Positions 8,366-18,100 of a DNA stretch of 40,876 nucleotides are shown here, piece by piece (position 1 is the stretch's first letter; each line of letters opens with the position of its first letter). The stretch spans positions 1 through 40,876 of the forward strand of contig CAJUFO010000038.1 of the NCBI GenBank assembly GCA_910585615.1, in the 5' to 3' direction. The DNA comes from an uncultured Acetatifactor sp. GTDB taxonomy: Bacteria; Bacillota; Clostridia; Lachnospirales; Lachnospiraceae. The notes under the pieces are model-generated. The model saw only the letters and a program-made list of their open reading frames with translations, searched no databases and was not told the DNA's origin. A program made the translations under genes and the position numbers.

Positions 8366-8406
8366 ATATTGCTCGCTATATTGCTTATGGATGATTGGTT
8401 CTCAGG

Positions 8407-8670
8407 TCAAGCCATCTCGTTGACAGCTTTGGCGATGCGGGAAACTTTGTGGGCGACGTTGTTCTTGTGATAAACGCCCTTGCTTCCGGCCATCTCGATG
8501 ACCTTTGTGGCAGCGGACAGTTCTGCTGTGGCAGCAGCCTTGTCCCCGGTAGCGATAGCGGCATAGACCTTCTTGATAGCGGTCTTCACGCCGGATCTGA
8601 CGGCTTTGTTCCTGTCAGCTTTCGCCTGGTTCACCAGGATTCTCTTCTTCGCGGATTTAATGTTAGCCAA
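8407..8670 (-). CDS. rpsT: 30S ribosomal protein S20
   Basis: An 87-residue S20 that binds 16S rRNA early in assembly of the small subunit. It opens with (M)ANIKSAKKRI, the invariant S20 N-terminus, and is Lys- and Ala-rich throughout. The start is TTG at 8668-8670, with GGAGGTG (complement of 8677-8683) 7 bp upstream. A further in-frame TTG at 8683-8685 overlaps this ribosome site and is not used. A TTG start is also known for rpsT in Escherichia coli, where it limits translation. The promoter is at 8760-8788, leaving a leader of roughly 80 bases in which S20 might control its own synthesis (inference). Confidence 0.95.
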   Translation of the reverse strand: MANIKSAKKRILVNQAKADRNKAVRSGVKTAIKKVYAAIATGDKAAATAELSAATKVIEMAGSKGVYHKNNVAHKVSRIAKAVNEMA

Positions 8671-8759
8671 GTCGTACACCTCCAATTGTATACAGAATTA
8701 AATTTCATTAACGTTTCACTTTAGCCAGACACGGAGGACTATCGTAAACACATAAAGAT

Positions 8760-8788
8760 AGTTTAGTAAATAATAGAATATTTGTCAA
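8760..8788 (-). promoter_or_regulatory. sigma-A promoter of rpsT
   Basis: On the minus strand, TTGACA (complement of 8783-8788) is followed 17 bp later by TAAACT (complement of 8760-8765). It reads away from gpr, whose own promoter I could not recognise; a forespore sigma-G site would be expected in 8789-8860. Confidence 0.7.
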
Positions 8789-8870
8789 GACATAATCTGA
8801 GAAAAATTGACTAAAATAATGTTGAAAACAAGGCTCCCACGAGACAGGACAAAAAACACAGGAGGCAGTC

Positions 8871-9797
8871 ATGGAAAATTTTCAGATGAGGACGGATTTG
8901 GCGCTGGAGGCAAGGGAGAGCATCCGGGATGCGGACACGGAGCTGAGAGGCGTCAGAGTGGAAGAATACTACCACGAGGAAGAGGATATCCGTGTGACGA
9001 AGGTGACAATCGATACCAAGAACGCGGCAAAGGCCATGGGGAAGCCCATGGGCATCTATGTGACCATGGAGGCCCCGGCTATGGTGGAACCGGACGAGGA
9101 CTACCACAGGGAGATATCCGGCCGTCTGGCGGAGGAAATCCTGGAGCTTTTGCCGGGGGCGGAGAAGGAACAGTCCATCCTTGTGGTGGGGCTGGGCAAC
9201 CGGGAGGTGACGGCGGACGCGCTGGGGCCTCAGGTGGTGGACAACCTCTTTATCACAAGGCATATCGTAAAGGAGTACGGGACGGCGGCCTACAACTGCA
9301 GCAAGATGAACCAGATCAGCGCCCTGGAGCCCGGAGTCATGGCCAAGACCGGCATGGAGACCGCGGAGATTGTAAAGGGCGTGGTGGAGCAGACCCGCCC
9401 GGACGCATTGATTGTCATAGATGCCCTGGCGGCACGCAGCGTCAGGAGGCTGAACCGCACCGTCCAGATTACCAACACCGGCATCCAGCCGGGTTCCGGG
9501 GTGGGGAACCATAGGAACGCCCTGACGCAGGAGAGCCTTGGAGTGCCTGTGATAGCCATCGGCATCCCCACGGTGGTGGACGCCGCCACCATAGTGATGG
9601 ACGCGCTGGAGAAGCTCCTGGAGGAGGAAAAGGAGCTGGAGAATGCCCGATACAAAGAAAAGCAGAGGCTGCACTTCGCGGAGCTGAACAATATGTATAT
9701 GACGGGCAAGGATATCGACGCGGTAATCAAGCGGGTCAGCTTCACAGTATCAGAAGGCATCAACATCGCAATCGGGGAGACCTTCATGGATTCCTGA
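8871..9797 (+). CDS. gpr: germination protease GPR (peptidase family A25)
   Basis: Degrades the small acid-soluble spore proteins (SASP) that coat spore DNA when the spore germinates. The 308-residue product begins MENFQMRTDLALEARE, typical of the short propeptide removed on activation. ILVVGLGNREVTADALGPQ, the hallmark of the family, follows at about residue 101. Next come the conserved ALEPGVMAKTGMET and ALIVIDALAARS stretches, then NTGIQPGSGVGNHR. AGGAGG at 8860-8865 precedes the ATG. It is followed by spoIIP after about 90 bp, an order also seen in Bacillus subtilis. The presence of gpr shows that the organism forms spores. Confidence 0.96.
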   Translation: MENFQMRTDLALEARESIRDADTELRGVRVEEYYHEEEDIRVTKVTIDTKNAAKAMGKPMGIYVTMEAPAMVEPDEDYHREISGRLAEEILELLPGAEKEQSILVVGLGNREVTADALGPQVVDNLFITRHIVKEYGTAAYNCSKMNQISALEPGVMAKTGMETAEIVKGVVEQTRPDALIVIDALAARSVRRLNRTVQITNTGIQPGSGVGNHRNALTQESLGVPVIAIGIPTVVDAATIVMDALEKLLEEEKELENARYKEKQRLHFAELNNMYMTGKDIDAVIKRVSFTVSEGINIAIGETFMDS

Positions 9798-9888
9798 GGC
9801 ATGCCGGCTTTCCTGACAATGCCTATCATGGAACGGCACAGACGGGCATATATTTGGAAGGAAAGAAAGGAAGTGCATTGCCGTAAAA

Positions 9889-11229
9889 ATGGAAGAAAAA
9901 CATTCCAGGAAAGCCTTTGCCGGAAAACGGGCGGGGAAGCTCATTCTCCTTGCCCTTTTGATTCTTGGGGTACAGGCGGCGACGAAGAGCTGCAGCACGG
10001 TCTCCGTATCCAGGGGGCAGGAGAGCGTGGGCCAGGCCATGGTGAAAAGCATATGGGAAGAGGTCAAGACCTTATTGTACAGCCAGTTCATGCCCGGCAT
10101 TGCCTTCATGGAGGAGGGCGGTCAGGGAACCTGGTGGCTCCTGCGGGAGGGAGTTGACTGCCTGTTTCCCTTTTACGGATATCTCACGGCGCAGCAGACA
10201 GGAGGGCAGGAAGAGAGCGCGGAGGACATCCGCACCATCCTGCTGGCCGAGGCGGGGGAGGAGACTGCGCAGATGGAAGAAACCCAGCCGGAGGACATCC
10301 TTCCGGACGTGGACGCGGGCCTGGAAGAGGAAGAAGGGACGGCGCGGAAGGACGGAGACGGACAGGCCGGAACGGCGCAGGAGGATCTGGCGGACCTGCT
10401 GCGGGCGGAGAACGAGGCGGCCATGCAGCAGCGCGCTATGGCATTTCAACGCCATGAGAAGCAGATGGAGCTGGACCTGGCGCCTCTGGAGGATTACGAG
10501 ACATTGATACGCCAGTTCTACACCATGGATGAAAACACGGTGGCGGGCAGCGACCAACTGAATGTGCAGAAACTGCTCGGCGAGGACATGACCATATCCA
10601 AGGATGCGGAGGGGCCCCAGATACTCATCTACCATACCCATGCCCATGAAGCCTTTGCGGATTCCGCTCCGGGGGATATGTCGGAGACGATTATGGGGGT
10701 GGGGGAGCGGCTGACGACAATCCTGACGGAGGAGTACGGTTATCAGGTGCTGCACCACCTGGGCCAGTATGACACCATTTCCCGGGACGACTCCTATGCG
10801 GTAGCCCTGGGGGACCTGGAGGCGCTTCTGGAGGAATACCCGTCCATCCAGGTGGTGATCGATTTACATAGGGATGCCATGCCCGAGGGCACCCGCCTGG
10901 TGATGGACCTGGACGGCAGGCCCACGGCCAGGTTCATGTTCTTCAACGGCCTGTCCCGCACCAAGAAGACGGGCAATATCTCCTATCTGTACAATGAGAA
11001 CCTGGACAGCAACCTGGCCTTTTCCTTCCAGATGCAGAAGACGGCCATGGAATATTATCCAAATCTGACCAGAAGGATTTTTCTGAGAGGGTACCGCTAC
11101 AACATGCATCTGCGCCCGAAGTCGCTTCTCATCGAGCTGGGGGCCCAGAACAATACCTTAGAGGAGGTTATGAACGCCTGCGACCCCCTGGCCCATATCC
11201 TGGATTTGGTGCTGTCCGGGAGCGGTTAG
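9889..11229 (+). CDS. spoIIP: stage II sporulation protein P
   Basis: A peptidoglycan amidase/endopeptidase that acts with SpoIID and SpoIIM during engulfment of the forespore. The 446-residue protein has one N-terminal membrane helix (about residues 17-31) and an acidic, poorly conserved linker (about 105-185). The SpoIIP catalytic domain begins at about residue 240: ILIYHTHAHEAF carries the zinc-binding histidines, VVIDLHRDA the next conserved His, and KSLLIELGAQNNT the catalytic Glu region. The ATG at 9889 is 15 bp from the best ribosome site (AAGGAAG, 9867-9873), which is unusually far. An in-frame ATT lies at 9877, so the exact start is uncertain. The acidic Glu/Asp linker is longer than I would expect. 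Confidence 0.93.
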   Translation: MEEKHSRKAFAGKRAGKLILLALLILGVQAATKSCSTVSVSRGQESVGQAMVKSIWEEVKTLLYSQFMPGIAFMEEGGQGTWWLLREGVDCLFPFYGYLTAQQTGGQEESAEDIRTILLAEAGEETAQMEETQPEDILPDVDAGLEEEEGTARKDGDGQAGTAQEDLADLLRAENEAAMQQRAMAFQRHEKQMELDLAPLEDYETLIRQFYTMDENTVAGSDQLNVQKLLGEDMTISKDAEGPQILIYHTHAHEAFADSAPGDMSETIMGVGERLTTILTEEYGYQVLHHLGQYDTISRDDSYAVALGDLEALLEEYPSIQVVIDLHRDAMPEGTRLVMDLDGRPTARFMFFNGLSRTKKTGNISYLYNENLDSNLAFSFQMQKTAMEYYPNLTRRIFLRGYRYNMHLRPKSLLIELGAQNNTLEEVMNACDPLAHILDLVLSGSG

Positions 11230-11251
11230 CCCTGGAATGCTCCGAGAACCT

Positions 11252-14200
11252 TCATCGGGCCGTCAGCACCCAGCCGGGGAGCCAGCGCAGATACCTGGCC
11301 ACGAAGGAGGCCTCCACCGGCTGGCCCGCCAGCACCGGGTAGAACATCAGGAACAGGGCGAAGACGAGCAGGCCGTACAGCGCCGCCGTCAGGAAGAACA
11401 GACGCTTCGATACGCGCCTTTTCCACTGCAGCAGGCTGTACATGACCATCAGCACCACGAATGCAACGCTGGGGAAATAGTGGTAGATGAAGGTGTCCCG
11501 GGTCACGAAGAACCAGGGCAGATACTGGGCCAGGTATCCCACGGTGAGGAAGGCGGCGTTTCGGTCCCTCCTGCCGAGCCAGAGCCAGACCATGTAGACA
11601 CAGGCAGGGATCCCCGCCCACCACACCGCCGGATTGCCGAAGGCGCTGATGCCCTCACGCAGGCCTCCCTGGGCTGTCTGGGTGACCACACGGGAATAGT
11701 ACCAGATGGGCCGGGAAATCACTGGCCACTCATACCAGGCCGAGGCGTAAGGGTGGTCGGAGACCAAGTTGCTGTGGTAGGAGAACATGGTGCTCTGGTT
11801 GTACAGCATCCGGCTGATGAGCCCCCTGTCCCCATAATCCCGGAAGGGCAGGTAGCTCAGCAGATAGATGGCTGCGGGCACGGCCACGAAGAAGACCAGG
11901 CAGAAAAGAACCGTCCGCCCGGCATATTCGCGGAAGCGCTGCAGGATATGGGCATGGGAAATGCCGCCGGTCTCCCCCTCCGGGTCATCCTTCGCATAGA
12001 GGTATTCCCGGTATCTGCGGTACAGCGCGGAGAAGAAGAGCAGCGCAAGCCCCGCCCCGGCGTAGATGCCAGTCCATTTGCTGGCGATGCCGAGCCCCAT
12101 GCAGACTCCGCAGGTCCCCAGGGGGAGCCAGGTCTTTTTTAACGGCGTATCGTAGAAGCTCAATGTGACGTACCGATACATGAACAGGTACATCAATATC
12201 ACGAAGAAGGTCACGTAAGTGTCAATCGTGGCGATCCTGGTCTGGGTGAAATGCATGAAGTCAAAGGCGAACAGCATGCAGGCCAGGGCCGCGGGCAGGG
12301 TCTCCCTGGCAATCCGCCTGGCGAACAGGTACACCACGGGCACCATGGCGATGCCGAAGAGCGCCCCCATGATGCGCCAGCCGAAGGGATTCATGCCAAA
12401 GAGCGCCACCCCTATGGCGATGAAAATCTTCCCCATGGGGGGATGGGTGTTCTCATAGGAGGTAAGGCCGTGGAGGAACTCGTAGGCCGTGCGCCCGTGG
12501 TAGATTTCGTCGAAGTACATGCCGTTGCGGAAGGTGAAGGCATCCGGGTACAATTCCCCCTCGTCGAACAGGGTGGGATAGTCCGCCGCGTTCTCCGGCA
12601 CCAGGATGTTCCCCGCCGCATCCCGAAACACCAGCTCTATGAGGGAGGCCTGGCTGTCTGTCAAAGTAAGGCGAAGCTGCGCGGCGGAGGCTTCGAAGGC
12701 CGCCTCCTGCCAGGTGAAGACCTTGTCCATGGACAATTCCCCCAGATAGGACCAGCTCTGGTCCGCTTCCAACTTTCCCTCCACCATGAAAGTCCTGCCG
12801 TGCCAGGGCGCTATGTAATAGGAAAGCGAGGCGGGCGCACCGGAGCCGAAGGAAAGCTCTATGGCCTGGCCCTGTACCATGTCCAGGCAGGTGACGGGAG
12901 CCTCACGCTCCCCCAGGTCATAGAGGGCGAAGCAGCCGTACAACGCCGTGATGGCCAGCATGCAGAAGACATCTGCCTTGTTCAGGGAAAGTCTCCCGCA
13001 GGAACGCTGCGGGGGAGCGCCCCGGAGGCCTGGGGCCATTCCGCCGTAATGCCTGTAAGCCGTGCGGTAGAACAGGGCTCCGCATAAAAGCATGCCAGCG
13101 GACACCAGCAGGATGGAAGCCGACCTCCTGTCATAGGCGGCAGGGTCGTAGAAGAACAGCACCCACGCCGTGTTGTAGAAATGCAGGGCGCCGAAGCCGG
13201 CAAGGCAGACATATGTTTCCGAAACGGGCCTGTAGATATAGGCCAGCATCAGCAGAGCCAGGGCGGGATAGAGGTAGCGCTCATGCATCCGCACGGAGAA
13301 CAGGAAGACCGTGATTACCGTGAAGGCCGCCAGAAAGGGATATTTCGCCTTAGAATCCCTGCCTCGCAGGCTAAGCAGCAGTGTCAGCGCTACGGCCGCG
13401 GCGATTGCCAGGGCGCCGAAGCACCGATAGGGGACGCCCCAGAACCCATTGTCCTGGCTGACCCAGTTCAGGCCCAGAAAGCCCCACAGGTTGCAGGCGT
13501 TCACCGCCGCGTAAGGGTAGGAGCCCAGGGTGTCCAGAAGCTGCGCCACCACCTTCCCCGGACCGAAGGGGAGGCAGAGGATGACGCCCCCCAGGGCCAC
13601 GGACAGGCACTGGAACAGGCAGTGCAGGAGCTCCGGCAGAAAGGAAGCAGCCCTGCCTCCGCTCCCGCCCCGGCGGCTGGCCAGGATCCGGTCTATGGTG
13701 CCCACCAGGAGCACAGGCCCCAGGAGCAGCATCTGAGGCTTGACCAGGAGCCCCAGGCCAAAGGCGATGTACGCGGGATACATCCGCCCGCGGATTAGCG
13801 AGACACACAGGAACACTGCCGCCAGCGCCGTCAGGGAGTCCACCTGCCCCCAGACGGAGGAGTTCAGGAGGACGGCCGGTTGGAACAGGTAAGCGGCGCA
13901 GAGGAAGAAAGCGTGCCGCCCGGAGAGTCTTTTCGCGGCCTCTCGGCACAGCAGCCAGCCGCAGGCCAGGTCGCAGAGGATGGAGGGGAGCTTCAGCAGC
14001 ATCAGATGGGCGGTGGAATAATATTCTATCCTCAGGAGCCTGCGGGTGCTGCCCAGGAGCCAGAGCACATAGAGATATCCCGGCGGATAGTCCGAGAAGA
14101 CATCCGGGTCGTAGAAGCCGCCGGGCCCCACCGCGCAGATTCTCTCGGCCCAGACCGCAAAGCAGGCTGTGTCGGTGTCGAAGCCTTTGGACAGGGCAGC

Positions 14201-14344
14201 CGCCGCCAGCCGCAGGGCCAGGGCGGCCAGGAACAGGGCGGCAAGGCAGCCTGTCCCCGGGGCAGGGCGATTTCGTTTGGAGGCAATCAGACATGCCCCC
14301 ATGAGGAGGATTCCCGACAATGCGGCAAGATGGATGAATATCAT
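11252..14344 (-). CDS. large polytopic glycosyltransferase, GT87-like plus PMT/GT39 fusion
   Basis: A 1030-residue membrane protein. The ATG at 14342-14344 is preferred because AGGAAG lies 6-9 bp upstream; an ATG ten codons earlier has no ribosome site. The first half (about residues 1-430) is a polytopic GT-C glycosyltransferase with an early FDTDTACFAVWAERI loop, as in GT87/mannosyltransferase-like enzymes. A soluble beta-rich linker (about 470-595) follows. The second half from about residue 605 looks like a protein O-mannosyltransferase: YFDEIYHGRTAYE with the acidic pair, ENTHPPMGK, then FTQTRIATIDTY and a C-terminal membrane block. GT-C enzymes use polyprenyl-phosphate sugars on the outer face of the membrane. 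It probably glycosylates surface proteins or cell-wall polymers (inference). It is alone on its strand, with an extended -10 promoter at 14387-14395. Confidence 0.85.
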   Translation of the reverse strand: MIFIHLAALSGILLMGACLIASKRNRPAPGTGCLAALFLAALALRLAAAALSKGFDTDTACFAVWAERICAVGPGGFYDPDVFSDYPPGYLYVLWLLGSTRRLLRIEYYSTAHLMLLKLPSILCDLACGWLLCREAAKRLSGRHAFFLCAAYLFQPAVLLNSSVWGQVDSLTALAAVFLCVSLIRGRMYPAYIAFGLGLLVKPQMLLLGPVLLVGTIDRILASRRGGSGGRAASFLPELLHCLFQCLSVALGGVILCLPFGPGKVVAQLLDTLGSYPYAAVNACNLWGFLGLNWVSQDNGFWGVPYRCFGALAIAAAVALTLLLSLRGRDSKAKYPFLAAFTVITVFLFSVRMHERYLYPALALLMLAYIYRPVSETYVCLAGFGALHFYNTAWVLFFYDPAAYDRRSASILLVSAGMLLCGALFYRTAYRHYGGMAPGLRGAPPQRSCGRLSLNKADVFCMLAITALYGCFALYDLGEREAPVTCLDMVQGQAIELSFGSGAPASLSYYIAPWHGRTFMVEGKLEADQSWSYLGELSMDKVFTWQEAAFEASAAQLRLTLTDSQASLIELVFRDAAGNILVPENAADYPTLFDEGELYPDAFTFRNGMYFDEIYHGRTAYEFLHGLTSYENTHPPMGKIFIAIGVALFGMNPFGWRIMGALFGIAMVPVVYLFARRIARETLPAALACMLFAFDFMHFTQTRIATIDTYVTFFVILMYLFMYRYVTLSFYDTPLKKTWLPLGTCGVCMGLGIASKWTGIYAGAGLALLFFSALYRRYREYLYAKDDPEGETGGISHAHILQRFREYAGRTVLFCLVFFVAVPAAIYLLSYLPFRDYGDRGLISRMLYNQSTMFSYHSNLVSDHPYASAWYEWPVISRPIWYYSRVVTQTAQGGLREGISAFGNPAVWWAGIPACVYMVWLWLGRRDRNAAFLTVGYLAQYLPWFFVTRDTFIYHYFPSVAFVVLMVMYSLLQWKRRVSKRLFFLTAALYGLLVFALFLMFYPVLAGQPVEASFVARYLRWLPGWVLTAR

Positions 14345-14386
14345 AGTTTCGTCTTCCTTTTGTTTCCATTTCATTAATTCGAATTT

Positions 14387-14395
14387 ATTATAACA
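14387..14395 (-). promoter_or_regulatory. extended -10 promoter of the glycosyltransferase
   Basis: The minus strand reads TGTTATAAT, a TGn-TATAAT extended -10. The -35 position, 17 bp upstream, is poor (TTTTCT), as extended -10 promoters tolerate. Confidence 0.5.
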
Positions 14396-14422
14396 AAAAA
14401 AGTAGTAGAAGAAAAGTTTTTG

Positions 14423-14431
14423 TGTTATACT
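14423..14431 (+). promoter_or_regulatory. extended -10 promoter of the ABC-FtsX operon
   Basis: TGTTATACT is an extended -10 about 60 bp before the ATPase start, pointing away from the near-identical minus-strand site at 14387-14395. No convincing -35 is seen. Confidence 0.4.
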
Positions 14432-14490
14432 TATTAAATATGAGCCGGAATACTGTATTGCGGGAACCTGGAAAGGGCTGATTTGGGAGT

Positions 14491-15195
14491 ATGGACGCTT
14501 TCGTGAGTTTTCGGAACGTGAAAAAGGTGTATAAGACAGGCGAGGTGGAGATTACGGCCCTGCACGATGTGGACTTCGAGATTGAGAAGGGGGAGTTCTG
14601 CGTCATCGTCGGCGCCTCCGGTGCGGGGAAGACCACCATCCTGAACATCTTGGGCGGCATGGACACTGCGACCGAGGGGGAGGTGTACCTGGACGGCCAG
14701 CGGGTCTCTTCCTTCAATAAAAAGCAGCTCACCTCCTACAGGCGCTATGACGTGGGCTTCGTGTTCCAGTTCTACAACCTGGTTCAGAACCTGACGGCCC
14801 TGGAGAACGTGGAGCTGGCGGCTCAAATCTGCAGGAACCCCCTGGACGCCGCCACAGTGCTGGAGCAGGTGGGGTTAAAAGACCGGACGGGCAATTTCCC
14901 GGCCCAGCTCTCCGGCGGGGAGCAGCAGCGGGTGGCCATCGCCAGGGCCCTGGCCAAGAACCCCAAGCTCCTGCTCTGCGACGAGCCTACCGGGGCCCTG
15001 GACTACAATACGGGCAAGGCCGTGCTGCAGCTCCTCCAGAATACCTGCAGGGAGGTGGGCAAGACCGTGGTGGTCATCACCCACAATCAGGCCCTGACCG
15101 CTATGGCCGACCGGGTCATCACCGTGAAGAGCGGCACCGTGGCAAATATGGTGAAGAATGAGAAAATAGTCGATATTTCGGAAATCGAGTGGTGA
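14491..15195 (+). CDS. ABC transporter ATP-binding protein, MacB/LolD type
   Basis: A 234-residue cytoplasmic ATPase with all motifs: Walker A GASGAGKTT (residues 41-49), Q-loop Gln93, signature LSGGEQ (140-145), Walker B LLLCDE (160-165) and H-loop His198. The EPTGALD ending of Walker B is typical of the MacB/LolD/FtsE group, which pairs with FtsX-type permeases and often drives mechanical work or export rather than import. The partner follows after 4 bp. The start ATG at 14491 has GGGAG only 1 bp away and AAAGGG 15 bp away, so initiation looks weak. It is preceded by an extended -10 promoter. Confidence 0.93.
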   Translation: MDAFVSFRNVKKVYKTGEVEITALHDVDFEIEKGEFCVIVGASGAGKTTILNILGGMDTATEGEVYLDGQRVSSFNKKQLTSYRRYDVGFVFQFYNLVQNLTALENVELAAQICRNPLDAATVLEQVGLKDRTGNFPAQLSGGEQQRVAIARALAKNPKLLLCDEPTGALDYNTGKAVLQLLQNTCREVGKTVVVITHNQALTAMADRVITVKSGTVANMVKNEKIVDISEIEW

Positions 15196-15199
15196 GCCT

Positions 15200-18100
15200 A
15201 TGCGGGGAATCGGGAAGACGACTTTCAGGGAAATCAAATCGAGCTTCGGGCGTTTCCTGGCGATTTTCGGCATAGTGGCACTGGGGGTGGGCTTTTTCGC
15301 CGGGCTGAAGGTGACCACCGAGGCCATGGTGGAGACCGTGACGGGATACCTGCGGGAGCACCGGTTCTATGACCTGCGGCTGGTATCCACATTGGGCTTC
15401 GACCAGGAAAACGTGGATTTTTTTGCCACGGCCCGGGATGTGGAGGCGGCGGAGGGGGCCATTTCCTTCGACGTGCTCTATGAGCTTGGGGATGACCACG
15501 GTGGCGCCATCAAGACCTACAGCATGCCGGAGGAGCTCAATACCTTAAAGCTGGTGTCCGGCAGGCTGCCGGAGACCGGGTCGGAGTGCGTGCTGGACAG
15601 CGGGAGCTTCGGAAAGTCCGTGGTGGGCGGCGTGATTCGGCTGTCCCAGGACAATACGGAAGAGGACCTGGAGCATTTTGCCCACAGGGAATACACAGTG
15701 GTGGGGCTGGTGCAGTCCCCCCTTTATATCCAGTATGAGAGGGGCAACACTACCTTGGGCTCCGGACGGCTGGACGGCTTCGCCTATCTGACGCCCCAGG
15801 GCTTCGACGTGGACTATTTTACGGAGGTCTATGTGCGCTTCGGGCAGGATTTCCCCCTCTACAGCGAGGACTACGATGCCTTCATAGACGAGAAGACATC
15901 CGTGTGGGAGGAATTCGCCGATACCCAGGCCCAGGCCCGGTATGAAAGGCTCTTTGAGGAAGGCAGCCAGAAGCTGGCCGATGCCCGCGAGGAGCTTTCG
16001 GACAGCCGTACTCTGGGACAGCGGGAACTGGAGAATGCAAAAGAGCAGTTGGAAGATGCCAGGAAGCAGTTGGAGGACGGGGAGGAGGCCCTGGCGGACG
16101 CTAGAGAGGAGCTGGCGGAGGGGGAAAACACCATCCGCGAGAAGGAGAAGGAGATTTCGGACGGTTGGCTGACCATCGCCCAGAAGGAGGCGGAGCTTGC
16201 GGACGGCGAGGCCACCATCGTCCAGAAGGAGGCGGAGCTTGCCGCGGCCAGGACCACGGTGGACGAAAACGAGGTGGCGCTGCGCCGGGGGGAACGGGAG
16301 CTTTCCGAGGGCAAGGCCCAGCTTCGGAGCGGCGAGGCTGCAGTGACCGTATCCAGGCGGCTCATGGACGAGTCCCGGTTCCAGCTGCAGAGCCAGTTGG
16401 AGGAGCTTAAGTCAGGCGAGGGGGAGCTGAACGCTTCCCTGATCGCCAGGCTGGAGGAGGCCCTTGCGAGGCTGGACACGGCTGAGGAGGAGCTGAAGGC
16501 CCAGGAGGCGGAGCTGGAGGCGGCCAAGGCCCAGATAGCGGCCAGCGAAGCCCAGTTGGACAGCGGCTGGGTGGCCATCGCCTCGGCCAGGGCCCAGCTT
16601 GAGGACGGCCAGAGGGCCCTGATGGAAGGAAAACTGGAGATTGAGAGCGGCAGGCAGCAGATTGAGAGCGCCAAACAGACCCTGGAGCAGGGGGAGGAGT
16701 CCCTGGTCTCGGCCAGGAAGGAGCTGGAGGACGGCAAAGAGACACTTGCGGAAAACGAGGCCGAGCTCGCGGACGCTCAGCGGGAATACGCGGATGGGGA
16801 GAAGGAGTACCAGGAGGCGAAAGCAAAGTTCGATGAAAAGATAACGGACGCGGAGGCGGAAATCGCGGACGGCCAGAAGGAGCTGGACGAGCTGGAGGAG
16901 CCTGATACCTATGTGCTGGGCCGGGACACCAACATCGGCTATGTCTGCTTCGAGAACGATTCCTCCATCGTGGACGGCATCGCCAACATCTTTCCGGTGT
17001 TCTTCTTCCTGGTGGCGGCGCTGGTGTGCATCACCACCATGAACAGGATGGTGGAGGAGCAGCGGACCCAGATTGGCGTGCTGAAGGCCCTTGGCTACGG
17101 CGAGGGCACCATCATGTCCAAATATATGACCTACTCCGGCCTGGCAGCCCTGTCCGGCTGCATCTTCGGCTTCTTCGTGGGGACCTGGGGCTTTCCGGAG
17201 GTCATCTGGTTCTGCTACGGCCTCATGTACGACGCGGATCCGATCCGCTATGTGTTTGACGGCAGGCTGGCGGTGATATCCCTGGCGGTGTCCCTGCTGT
17301 GCTCCATCGGCACTACATGGTTCTCCTGCCGCATGGAGCTGGCCCAGGTGGCAGCGGCGCTGATGCGCCCGAAAGCGCCCAAGGCGGGCAAGCGGGTGCT
17401 CTTCGAGTACGTCCCCTTTGTGTGGAGGAGGCTCAGCTTCCTGCACAAGGTGTCCCTGCGCAATATCTTCCGATATAAAAAGCGTCTCTTCATGATGATC
17501 GTGGGCATCAGCGGCTGTACCGCGCTGCTGGTGACGGGCTTCGGGGTCAAGGACTCCATCGCGGACATCGGCGACAGGCAGTTCAAGGAGATTCAGACCT
17601 ACGACTGTGGGCTGACCCTGAAGGAGGACGCCGACGAGGAGCTCCGCAAGGAGCTGGATGAGATGGAGGGCATTGCGGGATATACCTGCGTCATGGAGAC
17701 GAATATGGACCTGGTGGCGGACGCAGGGGTGAAGTCCGTCTATCTGGTGACGGGGACAAAGGAGGGCATGGAGCCTTTCTTGAACCTGCACACGCAAAAA
17801 GGGGAGAAGATAGATTATCCGGGCACCGGGAAGGCAGTTATTTCCAATAAGCTGGCGGAGGATTATAATATCCGCGTCGGTGAGATGATAACCCTGAGGG
17901 ATGGGGACATGAGAGAGCTGTCCGCAGAAGTGACGGGCATCTATGAGAACTATCTGTACAATTACGTGCATATATCCGAGGACACCTGGCTGGAGCAGAT
18001 GGGGCAGGAGCCGGAGCGGAAGACAGTGTACCTGAACCTGGCGGAGGACGAGGAAGAGGGCGGGCCGGTAATCTCCGACACGCCCGCAATCCATGAGCTT

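Noticed and set aside
8789..8860. A sigma-G promoter for gpr
   Set aside because: Expected for a forespore gene, but no pair of boxes with proper spacing was convincing; CATAATC at 8791 lacks a partner.
8811..9674. Open frame of 287 codons on the minus strand opposite gpr
   Set aside because: gpr is certain on the plus strand with a perfect ribosome site; the antisense product has no recognisable features.
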